Below the pieces are notes generated by a model that saw nothing but the letters and a program-made list of their open reading frames with translations, searched no databases and was not told where the DNA came from. 54,151 nucleotides of DNA, from positions 1 to 54,151 of the forward strand of contig JALFTG010000023.1 in the NCBI GenBank assembly GCA_022779345.1, written 5' to 3'. This document shows, in pieces, positions 8,542-17,832 of the stretch (the stretch's first letter is position 1; each line of letters opens with the position of its first letter). The stretch is from Oscillospiraceae bacterium. GTDB lineage: Bacteria > Bacillota > Clostridia > Oscillospirales > Oscillospiraceae. A program made the translations under genes and the position numbers.

Positions 8542-8979
8542 TCACAATCCCAGAATTTCCTTCAGCGCCCCCACATACCGGCGGGACACGGTGACCCGCT
8601 CCCCGTTCAGCAGCACGGCGATGAACCGGCCGGAGATGGACGGGATGATCCGGTCGATTTTGTCCGCGTTCACCACCATGGACTTGGACGCCCGGAAGAA
8701 CGATGTCCCCCGGCACTTTTCCTCAAATTCATACAGCTTCATCCGGCTCTCATACACCGTGTCCCGGTAGTAGATGAACGACTTCCGGTCCACCACCTCA
8801 AAGTAATATACCTCGCTGAGCTTCAGCCGGACAATCTCTCCGTTCAATTCCCCCGTCAGTCCCGGGTCCGTGTCCCGGACGCACTGTACATAGTCCACCC
8901 AGGCAGCGGAGGGCTCGTGACACCGCACGATCACCTCTTCCTCCCGGTCCGGAGGGATTGTCTCAATCCGCACCTTCAT
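8542..8979 (-). CDS. LytTR-family DNA-binding regulator
   Basis: LSEVYYFEVVDRKSFIYYRDTVYESRMKLYEFEEKCRGTSFFRASKSMVVNADKIDRI... Confidence 0.92.
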   Translation of the reverse strand: MKVRIETIPPDREEEVIVRCHEPSAAWVDYVQCVRDTDPGLTGELNGEIVRLKLSEVYYFEVVDRKSFIYYRDTVYESRMKLYEFEEKCRGTSFFRASKSMVVNADKIDRIIPSISGRFIAVLLNGERVTVSRRYVGALKEILGL

Positions 8980-9068
8980 TTCCCATCCTCCATGAATACC
9001 ATACGACAATTCCTCTTCCCTGTAAACCGCCGGATACGCAAGATGCGGATTCCGGCCATCAAGCGGTA

Positions 9069-9659
9069 TCAGGCCCAGTTCAGCAGGCCGTCCTCCCGCA
9101 GCAGATACATCTGTCCCCGGAAGTCCCGGGACAGCATGGCGCTGATCTCCTCATCGGTGAAGCGGCACACCCCCGTAGCGCACAGGGTCCCGATCCCGTA
9201 GGCGTGGAGCCACATATGCTGGAACAGGTCCTCTGCGTCCTGCCGGTCCAGCCGGTAATCCCGGCGGATCACCGCCACGCACTCCCTGGCCCAGTCGCCC
9301 AGCCGGTCGATGACTGCAGAAAAGCTGTCTGCCGGGTCTGTCTCCGTCATGAACAGCAGCTGGAACAGTTTCGGTTCCTCCCGGCCGAAGCGGATCATTT
9401 TCATACCGTACTGCTTGAAGGGAGGCATCTCCTCCCCGCCTTCTCCGGCACTGAAGGTCTCCAGCCGCTCCATGGCCGCCTGCCGGACGGCCTGCTGCAC
9501 CTCCTCCATATTTTTGAATACGGTGAAGATAGGCCGGGCGGAGCTGCCCAGCCGCACCCCCAGGTCCCGGGCGGTGAGGGCATCGATTCCCCGCTCGCTC
9601 ACCAGATCCAGCGCGGCGGCGGTGATCTCCTCTCTGGTAAATTTCGGTTTCGGCGGCAT
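9069..9659 (-). CDS. TetR/AcrR family transcriptional regulator
   Basis: PPKPKFTREEITAAALDLVSERGIDALTARDLGVRLGSSARPIFTVFKNMEEV, HTH of TetR type. Confidence 0.93.
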   Translation of the reverse strand: MPPKPKFTREEITAAALDLVSERGIDALTARDLGVRLGSSARPIFTVFKNMEEVQQAVRQAAMERLETFSAGEGGEEMPPFKQYGMKMIRFGREEPKLFQLLFMTETDPADSFSAVIDRLGDWARECVAVIRRDYRLDRQDAEDLFQHMWLHAYGIGTLCATGVCRFTDEEISAMLSRDFRGQMYLLREDGLLNWA

Positions 9660-9678
9660 ATGGGTCCGTCCTTTCTTA

Positions 9679-9720
9679 AAAACAGTTGTTTTGAATCAGT
9701 TGTTTTAAATCGTTCGTTTT
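9679..9720. promoter_or_regulatory. Candidate autoregulatory operator: three 10-bp direct repeats at 14-bp period
   Basis: cagttgtttt (9683-9692), cagttgtttt (9697-9706), cgttcgtttt (9711-9720); the first lies in AAAACA-gt-TGTTTT (palindrome). Confidence 0.5.
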
Positions 9721-9806
9721 CATTATATGCACACGATCGGTATTTGTCAAGCAAAAACAGAGGCCACCCGTTTTTTCGGATGACCTCTGTTCATTTACAA
9801 AAAGAG

Positions 9807-10982
9807 TCAGATGCGCGCCACGCCGGTGTCCCGTGCGGCCTGGGCCACGGCGGCGGCAATGGCCTGGGGAACCCGCTGGTCAAACACCGGGGGCAGGATG
9901 TACTCGGCGCACAGCTCTGCCGGGGAGACCATGTCCGCCAGGGCCTTGGCAGCGGCCAGTTTCATCTCCTGGTTGATCTCGCTGGCCCGGGCGTCGAAGG
10001 TGCCCCGGAACAGGCCCGGGAACACCAGGGCGTTGTTCAGCTGGTTGGGGAAATCGCTCCGGCCGGTGCCCACCACAGCGGCCCCGGCGGCTTTTGCCTC
10101 GTCCGGGAAGATCTCCGGCGTGGGGTTGGCGCAGGCGAAAATGGCAGCCTTGTCCGCCATGGTACGGACCATGTCCTGGGTGAGCACTCCGGGGGCGGAC
10201 ACTCCGATGAACACATCGGCTCCTTTGACGCCCTCAGCCAGTCCGCCCTTCACCATCCGGGGATTGGTGAAGGATGCCAGCTTGTCCTTGGCGGGGTTCA
10301 TGTGGTCCGGGCGCCCCTGCCAAATCAGGCCGGTGCGGTCGCACACCGTGATGTCCGGGATGCCGGCGTCATGGAGCAGGTAAGCGATGGCCGTGGCGGC
10401 GGCGCCGGCGCCGTTGATGATGACCCGGATGTCCTTCAGGTCCTTCCCCACCACCCGCATGGCATTGGTGATACCCGCCAGCATGGTGATGGCGGTGCCG
10501 TGCTGGTCATCGTGGAAGATGGGAATGTCGCATTTGGCCTTCAGCTTCTCCTCGATCTCAAAGCACCGGGGGGCGGCGATGTCCTCCAGATTCACGCCGC
10601 CGAAGGAGCCGGAGATGAGATAGACGGTGTTCACAAACTCGTCCACATCCTTGGTTTTCACGCACAGGGGGAAGGCGTCCACACCGCCCAGTTCCTTGAA
10701 CAGCACGCACTTGCCTTCCATAACGGGCATACCCGCCTCCGGGCCGATGTCCCCCAGACCCAGCACGGCGCTGCCGTCGGTGACCACCAGGCACAAATTT
10801 GCCCGGCGGGTCAGGTCATAGGACTTGTTCACATCCTTCTGGATCTCCAGACAGGGTGCGGCAACGCCCGGCGTATAGGCCATGGACAGATCGTGGGAGG
10901 TCTTTACCGGAACGGTGGACACCACTTCGATCTTTCCCTTTTTCTCATAGTGCATGGCAAGGCTTTCTTCTGCGATGGTCAT
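9807..10982 (-). CDS. NAD(P)-dependent malic enzyme
   Basis: MHYEKKGKIEVVSTVPVKTSHDLSMAYTPGVAAPCLEI..., GAGAAATAIAYLL. Confidence 0.96.
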   Translation of the reverse strand: MTIAEESLAMHYEKKGKIEVVSTVPVKTSHDLSMAYTPGVAAPCLEIQKDVNKSYDLTRRANLCLVVTDGSAVLGLGDIGPEAGMPVMEGKCVLFKELGGVDAFPLCVKTKDVDEFVNTVYLISGSFGGVNLEDIAAPRCFEIEEKLKAKCDIPIFHDDQHGTAITMLAGITNAMRVVGKDLKDIRVIINGAGAAATAIAYLLHDAGIPDITVCDRTGLIWQGRPDHMNPAKDKLASFTNPRMVKGGLAEGVKGADVFIGVSAPGVLTQDMVRTMADKAAIFACANPTPEIFPDEAKAAGAAVVGTGRSDFPNQLNNALVFPGLFRGTFDARASEINQEMKLAAAKALADMVSPAELCAEYILPPVFDQRVPQAIAAAVAQAARDTGVARI

Positions 10983-10997
10983 AGAAAAATCCCCCTT

Positions 10998-11020
10998 GAG
11001 AATTGATTCGAGAATTGATT
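10998..11020. repeat. Tandem GAGAATTGATT pair in the malic enzyme/fumarase divergent promoter
   Basis: gagaattgatt at 10998-11008 and 11010-11020. Confidence 0.6.
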
Positions 11021-11085
11021 TTTTCGCAATATGTGATATTATACGGTCAAACCGCGAACTTGTAAAGTACGGGAGGAATCATTTT

Positions 11086-11922
11086 ATGCGTGAAATCCCT
11101 GCAAGCGCCATCACCGACACCGTGGCGGCTCTGTGCGTGAAGGCCTGCACTGACCTGCCGGAGGATGTCCGGGAGCGGATCCGGGACTGCCGCCAGGCGG
11201 AGACCTGGCCCACGGCACAGGATATTCTGGATGTGATCATTGAAAATTACGAGACCAACGGCACCATCCCCCTGTGCCAGGACACGGGCATGGCCTGCGT
11301 GTTCCTGGAAGTGGGACAGGAGGTGCATATCACCGGGGGCGGACTGTATGACGCTGTCCACGCGGGCGTGGCGAAAGGCTACACCGACGGTCTGCTCCGG
11401 AAAAGCGTGGTGGGCGATCCCCTGGAACGGGTGAACACCGGGGACAACACCCCCGCCGTCATCTATACCGACATCGTGCCCGGTGACAAGCTGACCATCA
11501 CCGTGGCCCCCAAGGGCTTCGGCAGCGAGAATATGAGCCGGGTGGCCATGCTGAAACCTGCCGACGGCGTGGAGGGCGTGAAGAAATTCGTGCTGGAGAC
11601 CGTGGAGGCCGCAGGCCCCAATGCCTGCCCGCCCATGACCATCGGCGTAGGCATCGGCGGCACCTTCGACAAGGCCGCCCTGCTGGCGAAAAAGGCCCTG
11701 CTCCGGGATATGGACCGGCACAACCCCAATCCCTATTACGCCGCTCTGGAAACGGAACTGCTGGATGCCGTGAACGCGCTGGGCATCGGGCCTCAGGGTC
11801 TGGGCGGCCGGACCACGGCCCTGTCCCTGGCCATTGAGACCATGGCCACCCACATCGCCGGGCTTCCCTGCGCCGTGAACATCAACTGCCACAGTGCCCG
11901 GCACGCAAAGGAGGTGCTGTGA
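11086..11922 (+). CDS. Fumarate hydratase alpha subunit (class I, two-subunit)
   Basis: MREIPASAITDTVAALCVKACTDLPEDV...PLCQDTGMACVFLEVG...GGTFDKAALLAKKALLR. Confidence 0.95.
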   Translation: MREIPASAITDTVAALCVKACTDLPEDVRERIRDCRQAETWPTAQDILDVIIENYETNGTIPLCQDTGMACVFLEVGQEVHITGGGLYDAVHAGVAKGYTDGLLRKSVVGDPLERVNTGDNTPAVIYTDIVPGDKLTITVAPKGFGSENMSRVAMLKPADGVEGVKKFVLETVEAAGPNACPPMTIGVGIGGTFDKAALLAKKALLRDMDRHNPNPYYAALETELLDAVNALGIGPQGLGGRTTALSLAIETMATHIAGLPCAVNINCHSARHAKEVL

Positions 11923-12482
11923 TGGCCGTTTCCGTTCAGCTGCCCATGACGAAAGAGGAGGCCGCCCGGCTCCGGGCCGGGGACAGCGTGCTCCTCACCG
12001 GTACGATCTACACCGCCCGGGACGCGGCCCACAAGCGCATTTATGAGATGATGCACGCCGGGGAGCCCCTCCCCTTCGATCTGGACGGCGCTTCTATTTA
12101 TTATGTAGGCCCCAGCCCTGCTCAGGCGGGGATGCCTGTGGGCTCCGCCGGTCCCACCACCAGCTCCCGGTGCGATAAATACACCCCGGAGATGCTGGAC
12201 GCCGGTCTGCGGGTCATGGTCGGTAAAGGCCGCCGGTCCGACGCCGTGAAAGAAGCGGTCGTCCGCAACGGGGCGGTCTACATGGCGTCCACCGGCGGCG
12301 CCGGCGCCATGCTGGCCCGGTGCATCAAGGAGGCGGAAGTCATCGCCTTCCCGGACCTGGGCACCGAGGCGGTGCGGAAGCTCACGGTTGAGAACTTCCC
12401 CGCCGTGGTGATCCTGGACACCGTGGGCGGCGACTACTACGAGACCGCCCGAAAAGCCTACCTCTCCTCTGTCATAAAATGA
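11922..12482 (+). CDS. Fumarate hydratase beta subunit (class I)
   Basis: Overlaps alpha by TGATG; LRAGDSVLLTGTIYTARDAAHKRI...YYVGPSPAQAGMPVGSAGPTTSSRCDKYTP. Confidence 0.95.
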   Translation: MAVSVQLPMTKEEAARLRAGDSVLLTGTIYTARDAAHKRIYEMMHAGEPLPFDLDGASIYYVGPSPAQAGMPVGSAGPTTSSRCDKYTPEMLDAGLRVMVGKGRRSDAVKEAVVRNGAVYMASTGGAGAMLARCIKEAEVIAFPDLGTEAVRKLTVENFPAVVILDTVGGDYYETARKAYLSSVIK

Positions 12483-12493
12483 GCCTCGCAGAG

Positions 12494-12513
12494 TTTGTGC
12501 CCACAGGCACAAA
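12494..12513 (+). terminator. Hairpin downstream of fumarase
   Basis: TTTGTGCC-CACA-GGCACAAA. Confidence 0.45.
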
Positions 12514-12549
12514 TTAATTTCAATCTGTTTTTTCGGCAGCTTTGCCGTC

Positions 12550-12646
12550 GAAAAAACTCTTCCCGGCCAATGGAGTGTGCGAGTGCAGCGAGTGCGCGGA
12601 ATGGCCGCAACCTTCTCAAAAAAGTGGACAACCACTTTTTTGACTG
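12550..12646 (+). repeat. Dispersed structured repeat, copy 1
   Basis: GAAAAAACTCTTCCCGGCCAATGGAGTGTGCG...GCGGAATGGCCGCAACCTTCTCAAAAAAGTGGACAACCACTTTTTTGACTG; second copy at 46423-46517 (-). Confidence 0.85.
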
Positions 12647-12705
12647 TCATAAAATGACATATTCATCCCCCCTTGCGGATATACTGTCTCCAAGGGGGGA
12701 TTTTC

Positions 12706-12993
12706 ATGCGAATCGGCGATCTGCGGTACAGAGAAGTGATCAATGTTTCCACAGGCCAGCGGCTGGGGTATGTGGCGGACGCGGAATTTGACGAGCAGAA
12801 CGGGCGTATCCTGTCTTTTCTGGTTCCCGGTCCCCGGAAATTCTTCGGCCTGCTCCCCGGCGACACGGACTATGTGTTCCCCTGGGAAAGCATCGTGCGC
12901 ATGGGGGACGACACGATTCTGATCAATCTGGAGGGCTATGACCCCCGTCAGAAGCGGCAAACCAGAAAAAACTTTGAAAATTACCTGTATTAA
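12706..12993 (+). CDS. YlmC/YmxH family sporulation protein (PRC-barrel)
   Basis: MRIGDLRYREVINVSTGQRLGYVADAEFDEQNGRILSFLVPG...YVFPWESIVRMGDDTILI. Confidence 0.92.
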   Translation: MRIGDLRYREVINVSTGQRLGYVADAEFDEQNGRILSFLVPGPRKFFGLLPGDTDYVFPWESIVRMGDDTILINLEGYDPRQKRQTRKNFENYLY

Positions 12994-13006
12994 TGTAAAA
13001 AATCCC

Positions 13007-13035
13007 TTGCAATGTGGGAGAATTTCTGGTAATAT
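13007..13035 (+). promoter_or_regulatory. Sigma-A-type promoter of rpsB-tsf
   Basis: TTGCAA-N17-TAATAT. Confidence 0.75.
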
Positions 13036-13044
13036 ATTTCAGCA

Positions 13045-13135
13045 TTACGCACGGAGACCTGATCTCACGCCGTGTGGCCCTCGGGCCGGGTACGGGATTT
13101 GAAGGTCCCGGAGGTTCAACAAATAAGGAGGAAAA
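13045..13135 (+). promoter_or_regulatory. Candidate structured leader upstream of rpsB
   Basis: CACGG...CCGTG, GGCCC-TC-GGGCC and CGGGA-tttgaagg-TCCCG stems between promoter and RBS. Confidence 0.4.
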
Positions 13136-13140
13136 TCGTA

Positions 13141-13881
13141 ATGGCAGTCGTATCTATGAAACAGTTGCTGGAGGCCGGTGTTCACTTCGGTCACCAGACC
13201 CGCAGATGGAACCCCAAGATGGCCGAGTACATCTACTGCGAGCGTAACGGCATCTACATCATCGATCTGCAGAAGACCGTGGGCAAGCTGGAAGAAGCTT
13301 ACAACTTCGTCCGCGAGCTGTCCGAAAAGGGCGAGACCATGCTGTTCGTGGGCACCAAGAAGCAGGCCGCTGAAGCCATCCGTGAGGAGGCCGAGCGCTG
13401 CGGTATGTACTATGTGAACGCCCGCTGGCTGGGCGGTATGCTCACCAACTTCAAGACCATGCGTACCCGTATCGACCGTCTGACTCAGCTGAAGAAGATG
13501 CAGGAGGACGGCACCTTCGACATGCTGCCCAAGAAGGAAGTCATCAAGCTGATGGGCGAGATGGAGAAGCTGGAGAAGTACCTGGGCGGCGTGAAGAAGA
13601 TGAACAAGCTCCCCGGCGCTCTGTTCGTGGTCGATCCCCGCAAGGAGCACAATGCTATTTCCGAGGCCCGCAAGCTGGGTATTCCCATTGTCGCTATCGT
13701 GGACACCAACTGCGATCCCGATGAAGTGGACTATGTGATTCCCGCCAACGATGACGCCATCCGCGCCATCCGTCTGATCGCCTCCACCATGGCCAACGCC
13801 GTGATTGAGGGCCGTCAGGGTGTGGACGCCCAGGCCGCTGAAGAGGCTGCTGTGGCTGAGGAAGCCGCTGCTGAGGAATAA
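13141..13881 (+). CDS. rpsB: 30S ribosomal protein S2
   Basis: [32 protein letters not shown]... Confidence 0.99.
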   Translation: MAVVSMKQLLEAGVHFGHQTRRWNPKMAEYIYCERNGIYIIDLQKTVGKLEEAYNFVRELSEKGETMLFVGTKKQAAEAIREEAERCGMYYVNARWLGGMLTNFKTMRTRIDRLTQLKKMQEDGTFDMLPKKEVIKLMGEMEKLEKYLGGVKKMNKLPGALFVVDPRKEHNAISEARKLGIPIVAIVDTNCDPDEVDYVIPANDDAIRAIRLIASTMANAVIEGRQGVDAQAAEEAAVAEEAAAEE

Positions 13882-13924
13882 TCTCCCCACCAACCGTACG
13901 ATAACTGATTAGGAGGAAGCAAAA

Positions 13925-14863
13925 ATGGCATCTTTTACCGCTGCTGATATCAAGAATCTGCGCGAGATGACCGGCGTCGGCATGATGGACTGCAAAAAGG
14001 CCCTGACCGAGTCCGACGGCGATATGGACAAGGCTGTGGCATGGCTCCGTGAGAAGGGCCTGGCCGCCGCTCAGAAGAAGGCCGGCCGCATTGCCGCCGA
14101 AGGCATGAGCTACGCTGCCGTCATCGACGGCGTGGGCGTTGTTGTCGAAGTCAATGCCGAGTCCGACTTCGTGGCCAAGAACGAGCTGTTCGTCGCCTAT
14201 GTCAAGGGCATCGCCGAAGTGGTCGCCAAGGAGAACCCCGCTGATCTGGACGCCCTGATGGGCTGCCAGTTCCCCGGCACCGGCCGCACCGTCAAGGAAG
14301 AGCAGAACGACAAGGTTCTGGTCATCGGTGAGAACATCAATGTCCGCCGTTTCGCCCGCTATGCTGACGGCCTGAGCGTTCCCTATATCCACGCCGGCGG
14401 CAAGATCGGCGTGCTGGTGAACATGGAAGTGTCCGAGAACCTGGCCGGCAACGATGCGGTCGTTGAGCTGGGCAAGGATGTGGCCATGCAGATCGCCGCT
14501 ATGAACCCCTCTTTCCTGGACAAGGCCGATGTGGATCAGGCCACTCTGGACAAGGAGAAAGAAATCCTGATGGCCCAGGCCATCGAGGAGAACAAGAACG
14601 CCGCCAAGCCCAAGCCCGAAGCCATCATCGAGAAGATGGTCATGGGCCGTGTCGGCAAGTACTACGAGGAGAACTGCCTGCTGCAGCAGGCCTTCGTCAA
14701 GGAGAACAAGGTCTCCGTGGAGAAGCACATCGCCGAGGTTGCCAAGCAGGTCGGCGGCTCCATCAAGGTCACCGGCTTCATCCGTTTCGCCACCGGTGAG
14801 GGCATCGAGAAGCGTCAGGACGACCTGGCCGCTGAAGTTGAGAAGCTGGTCAACAACAAGTAA
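13925..14863 (+). CDS. tsf: Elongation factor Ts
   Basis: FTAADIKNLREMTGVGMMDCKKALTESDGDMDKAVAWLREKGL... Confidence 0.99.
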   Translation: MASFTAADIKNLREMTGVGMMDCKKALTESDGDMDKAVAWLREKGLAAAQKKAGRIAAEGMSYAAVIDGVGVVVEVNAESDFVAKNELFVAYVKGIAEVVAKENPADLDALMGCQFPGTGRTVKEEQNDKVLVIGENINVRRFARYADGLSVPYIHAGGKIGVLVNMEVSENLAGNDAVVELGKDVAMQIAAMNPSFLDKADVDQATLDKEKEILMAQAIEENKNAAKPKPEAIIEKMVMGRVGKYYEENCLLQQAFVKENKVSVEKHIAEVAKQVGGSIKVTGFIRFATGEGIEKRQDDLAAEVEKLVNNK

Positions 14864-14883
14864 TCCCCTTTCCAAAACCAAAC

Positions 14884-14919
14884 AAAAAGCGATACCTGGT
14901 GACCAGGTATCGCTTTTTT
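14884..14919. terminator. Bidirectional terminator between convergent tsf and MBL genes
   Basis: AAAAAGCGATACCTGG-TGA-CCAGGTATCGCTTTTTT. Confidence 0.92.
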
Positions 14920-14924
14920 GCGTT

Positions 14925-15638
14925 TCAGCTCAAATCAACCGTCCGGATGATCCTGGCAAGAGGCAGTTTTTTCAGATTGGTCGCCTTTTCGTGGGAAAGC
15001 GTGGTTTTCCCCCAGTGGGAGGGGTAAATCTGATAGTCTCTTTCCAAGGCCCGCAGTGCCGTCAGAGACTTGAGCAGAGCAGCGGAACTGCTTACGGACA
15101 GGTCACAGGTTCCCACTGCCTGGTGGGCGATCAGATCGCCGGTGAACAGGCTGCTCCCCACCTCATAATATACGGAGCCTGGCGTGACGCCAGGGGCAGA
15201 ATGGACCTGAATCTCCAGGCCGTTCAGGCGCAACTGTGCGCCGTCCTCAACCGGATGAATGACTCCGGTATATTGTTCCGGGAGACGGAGATTGATCAGG
15301 CGGACTGTCTCTTCCCACAGGGCGGGGAGCAGCTCCCGGTCCACAGGATGAAGATACGCCCTGGCCCCAGTCGCACGCACGGTCTCCCCAAGGAAGAAAG
15401 TGTGCTCTGTCAGGGCGCTGGTGAGCAGGATATCGGTCAGGACCAGATGCTCCCGCTCCAGGACGGCCAGGATCTGTTCCGCAGGGGCGCCGGCGTTGAT
15501 CAGCACGGCTCTCCCCTCTGCCGCCACCAGGTAAGAGACCGTGGGCGGCAGGACAGCGTACAGTTCGTGGGTCAGCTCTTCCAGTTTTGTTCTGTCATAT
15601 TCGTAATCCCGGTAGCCGGGCAGTTCGATGATCTTCAT
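14925..15638 (-). CDS. Metallo-beta-lactamase-fold protein with degenerate metal site
   Basis: Co-linear with upstream MBL paralog, but LLTSALTEH replaces LITHAHCEH and APGVTPGS replaces PGHSSGS; TGD and PSHW retained. Confidence 0.85.
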   Translation of the reverse strand: MKIIELPGYRDYEYDRTKLEELTHELYAVLPPTVSYLVAAEGRAVLINAGAPAEQILAVLEREHLVLTDILLTSALTEHTFFLGETVRATGARAYLHPVDRELLPALWEETVRLINLRLPEQYTGVIHPVEDGAQLRLNGLEIQVHSAPGVTPGSVYYEVGSSLFTGDLIAHQAVGTCDLSVSSSAALLKSLTALRALERDYQIYPSHWGKTTLSHEKATNLKKLPLARIIRTVDLS

Positions 15639-16336
15639 TCTGTTTCCCCCAAAACAATTGTTCCAGACAGGCGCACCACCGGAAGCTCCGCCAGATTGCC
15701 CTCCTGTTCTTCCCGCAGCTCTGTTTCCGTCCAGTGGGCCGGATAGACATGGCAGTCCGCTTTGATGCGCAGGATCTTCTGCACAGATTCCCGCATATCC
15801 TCCCGGCTGCCGCCGGGCATGTTATGGTGTCCGATGGCGTTGTGGGACAGCACATCGCCGGAGATCAGCGCGTTTCCGGCCTGATACATCACCGAGCCGC
15901 TGGAGTGCCCCGGCACATGGATGACCCGTATTTCCACCTCATCCAGATGGATGATATCCCCATCTTCAATGGAGGTCACCGGTCCGGTGTAGGGTTCATA
16001 GCCCTGAATGTTCATGTAATCGATGTAAAGGGCCTGGGTGTCCGTGAGCAGGCCGGCTTCACTGGCATGCATATAGACCTCTGCGCCGGTCCGATCCACC
16101 ATCTCTTTCAGCTTGTAGATATGTTCGCAATGGGCATGTGTGATCAGGATCTTGGTCAATGTCAGACCCTTGCTCTCCAAAAACGCCAGGATCTTATCCA
16201 CTTCCCCCGGTGCATCGCTGATGGCGGCATGGCCGCTTTCTGAGGCGATCACATAGCAGTTGGTGGGATCAAAGTAGAAGAGCGGTTCCGTGAAACCGTA
16301 GTCCTCCCCCAGATCCCGCAGGCTGTATACTTCCAT
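15635..16336 (-). CDS. MBL-fold metallo-hydrolase
   Basis: ILITHAHCEHIYKL...VIHVPGHSSGSVMY...ISGDVLSHN...VYPAHWTE. Confidence 0.9.
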   Translation of the reverse strand: MEVYSLRDLGEDYGFTEPLFYFDPTNCYVIASESGHAAISDAPGEVDKILAFLESKGLTLTKILITHAHCEHIYKLKEMVDRTGAEVYMHASEAGLLTDTQALYIDYMNIQGYEPYTGPVTSIEDGDIIHLDEVEIRVIHVPGHSSGSVMYQAGNALISGDVLSHNAIGHHNMPGGSREDMRESVQKILRIKADCHVYPAHWTETELREEQEGNLAELPVVRLSGTIVLGETE

Positions 16337-16348
16337 AAAGGTCTCCTT

Positions 16349-17116
16349 TCAAATGTCCTGGGCATATGTGAGGAAAGCGTTTTCCGGCAGGATCCTGCGC
16401 AGGAATTGTTTGGTCCGCTCTTCCTTTGGATGACTGAAGATATCATCCGGTTTCCCTTCCTCCACGATCACGCCGCCATCCATAAACACCACATGATTTG
16501 CCACATCCCGGGCAAAAGACATCTCATGGGTGACGATTATCATGGTCACATTCCGTTCGGCCACTTTCTTGATGATGTTCAGGGTCTCCTGGATCAGCTC
16601 CGGGTCCAGTGCGGAGGTTGGCTCATCCATCAGGACCACATCCGGGTCCAGAACCACTGCCCGGGCGATGCCCACCCGCTGCTGCTGGCCGCCGGAGAGC
16701 TGACTGGGATAATAGTCGTAGTAATCGGAGAGTCCCACATAGTCCAGTGCTTCCTTCGCCTTGGCCTCCGCTTCGCTTTTCGGCACATTCCGGGCGGTGA
16801 TCAGCCCCTCCATCACATTCTGCAGGGCAGTCATGTTTTTGAACAGGCCGTAATTCTGGAACACAAAAGAGGTGCGCATACGGATCTCGTGGATCTCCTT
16901 TTTCCTGGCTTTTTTACAATCTACGGCCAGGTCTTTCATGATGATCTCCCCTGCATCCGCCTTTTCCAGGAAGTTGATGCACCGGAGAAAGGTCGTCTTT
17001 CCGGAACCGCTGGGTCCCAGAATCACTACTACATCCCCGGTCTCCACCCGCAGGGAGACATCTTTCAGCACCTGATGATTCCCAAAGGATTTTTTGATAT
17101 GTTTGATCTCGATCAT
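16349..17116 (-). CDS. Amino acid ABC transporter ATP-binding protein (GlnQ-like)
   Basis: [51 protein letters not shown]...[34 protein letters not shown]. Confidence 0.96.
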   Translation of the reverse strand: MIEIKHIKKSFGNHQVLKDVSLRVETGDVVVILGPSGSGKTTFLRCINFLEKADAGEIIMKDLAVDCKKARKKEIHEIRMRTSFVFQNYGLFKNMTALQNVMEGLITARNVPKSEAEAKAKEALDYVGLSDYYDYYPSQLSGGQQQRVGIARAVVLDPDVVLMDEPTSALDPELIQETLNIIKKVAERNVTMIIVTHEMSFARDVANHVVFMDGGVIVEEGKPDDIFSHPKEERTKQFLRRILPENAFLTYAQDI

Positions 17117-17832
17117 ACTGTTTTCCTCCCCGCGGTACGCTTTTCCACCCGAAAAATCTTTTCCAGTACAATGCCCAGCTGTTCGGCCACGAAGAAAATT
17201 ACATAGTAAATGACCGCAGCGGCGACATAGGCTTCAAAATATCCGTAAGTGAGATGCGCCGGCTCCAGGGCGCCGTTCCAGATGTCCACAACACCGATCA
17301 GGAACAGCAGAGCCGATGTTTTCAGAAGAATGATAAAATTGTTCACCAGAACCGGTACCGCCGCCGGGATCATCTGGGGCAGGATCACCCGCCGGAACAG
17401 CGGCCAGGGGGACAGGCCGATAGAATAACCCGCCTCATACTGGTCCCGGGTGACAGACAACAACGCCCCTCTTACCGACTCCGTGATGATGGGCAGAGCA
17501 AAGACGAACATACTGAAAATGCCCACATACATGATGTCGATATCCCGGATGGTAAACCCGAAATCGTGGGCCGCAATGAACCCTGCGAACACAGTGGAAT
17601 ACAGCAGGCGGATCACGATGAACAGCAGGGTCGGGGGAATTCCCCGCAAAACAGTGAACACAGCGGAGACAACTTTGCTGACCGCCGGGACCTCCCCATT
17701 GAGGAGCAGGGCAAACAGGGTCCCGAAGATCAGGCCCAGGAGCAGCGTGATCAGCACCGCGTACATGGTGTCCGGGACTCTGAGGGCGCCGGCCCGCAGA
17801 CAGTCCAGAAAATCCTGAAACCGAAAGACCAT
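17113..17832 (-). CDS. Amino acid ABC transporter permease
   Basis: [16 protein letters not shown]...[43 protein letters not shown]. Confidence 0.93.
   Translation of the reverse strand: MVFRFQDFLDCLRAGALRVPDTMYAVLITLLLGLIFGTLFALLLNGEVPAVSKVVSAVFTVLRGIPPTLLFIVIRLLYSTVFAGFIAAHDFGFTIRDIDIMYVGIFSMFVFALPIITESVRGALLSVTRDQYEAGYSIGLSPWPLFRRVILPQMIPAAVPVLVNNFIILLKTSALLFLIGVVDIWNGALEPAHLTYGYFEAYVAAAVIYYVIFFVAEQLGIVLEKIFRVEKRTAGRKTV

Noticed and set aside
8958-11006. 682-aa plus-strand ORF opposite TetR and malic enzyme
   Set aside because: Shadow ORF spanning several clear minus-strand genes and an intergenic region; same applies to 20692-22554, 23382-24950, 26348-27721, 29497-30993, 45071-46528, 46497-48191 and 52389-53618.
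16609-16800. Short plus ORFs inside the MBL/ABC operon as overlapping genes
   Set aside because: No RBS, composition follows the opposite-strand codons.
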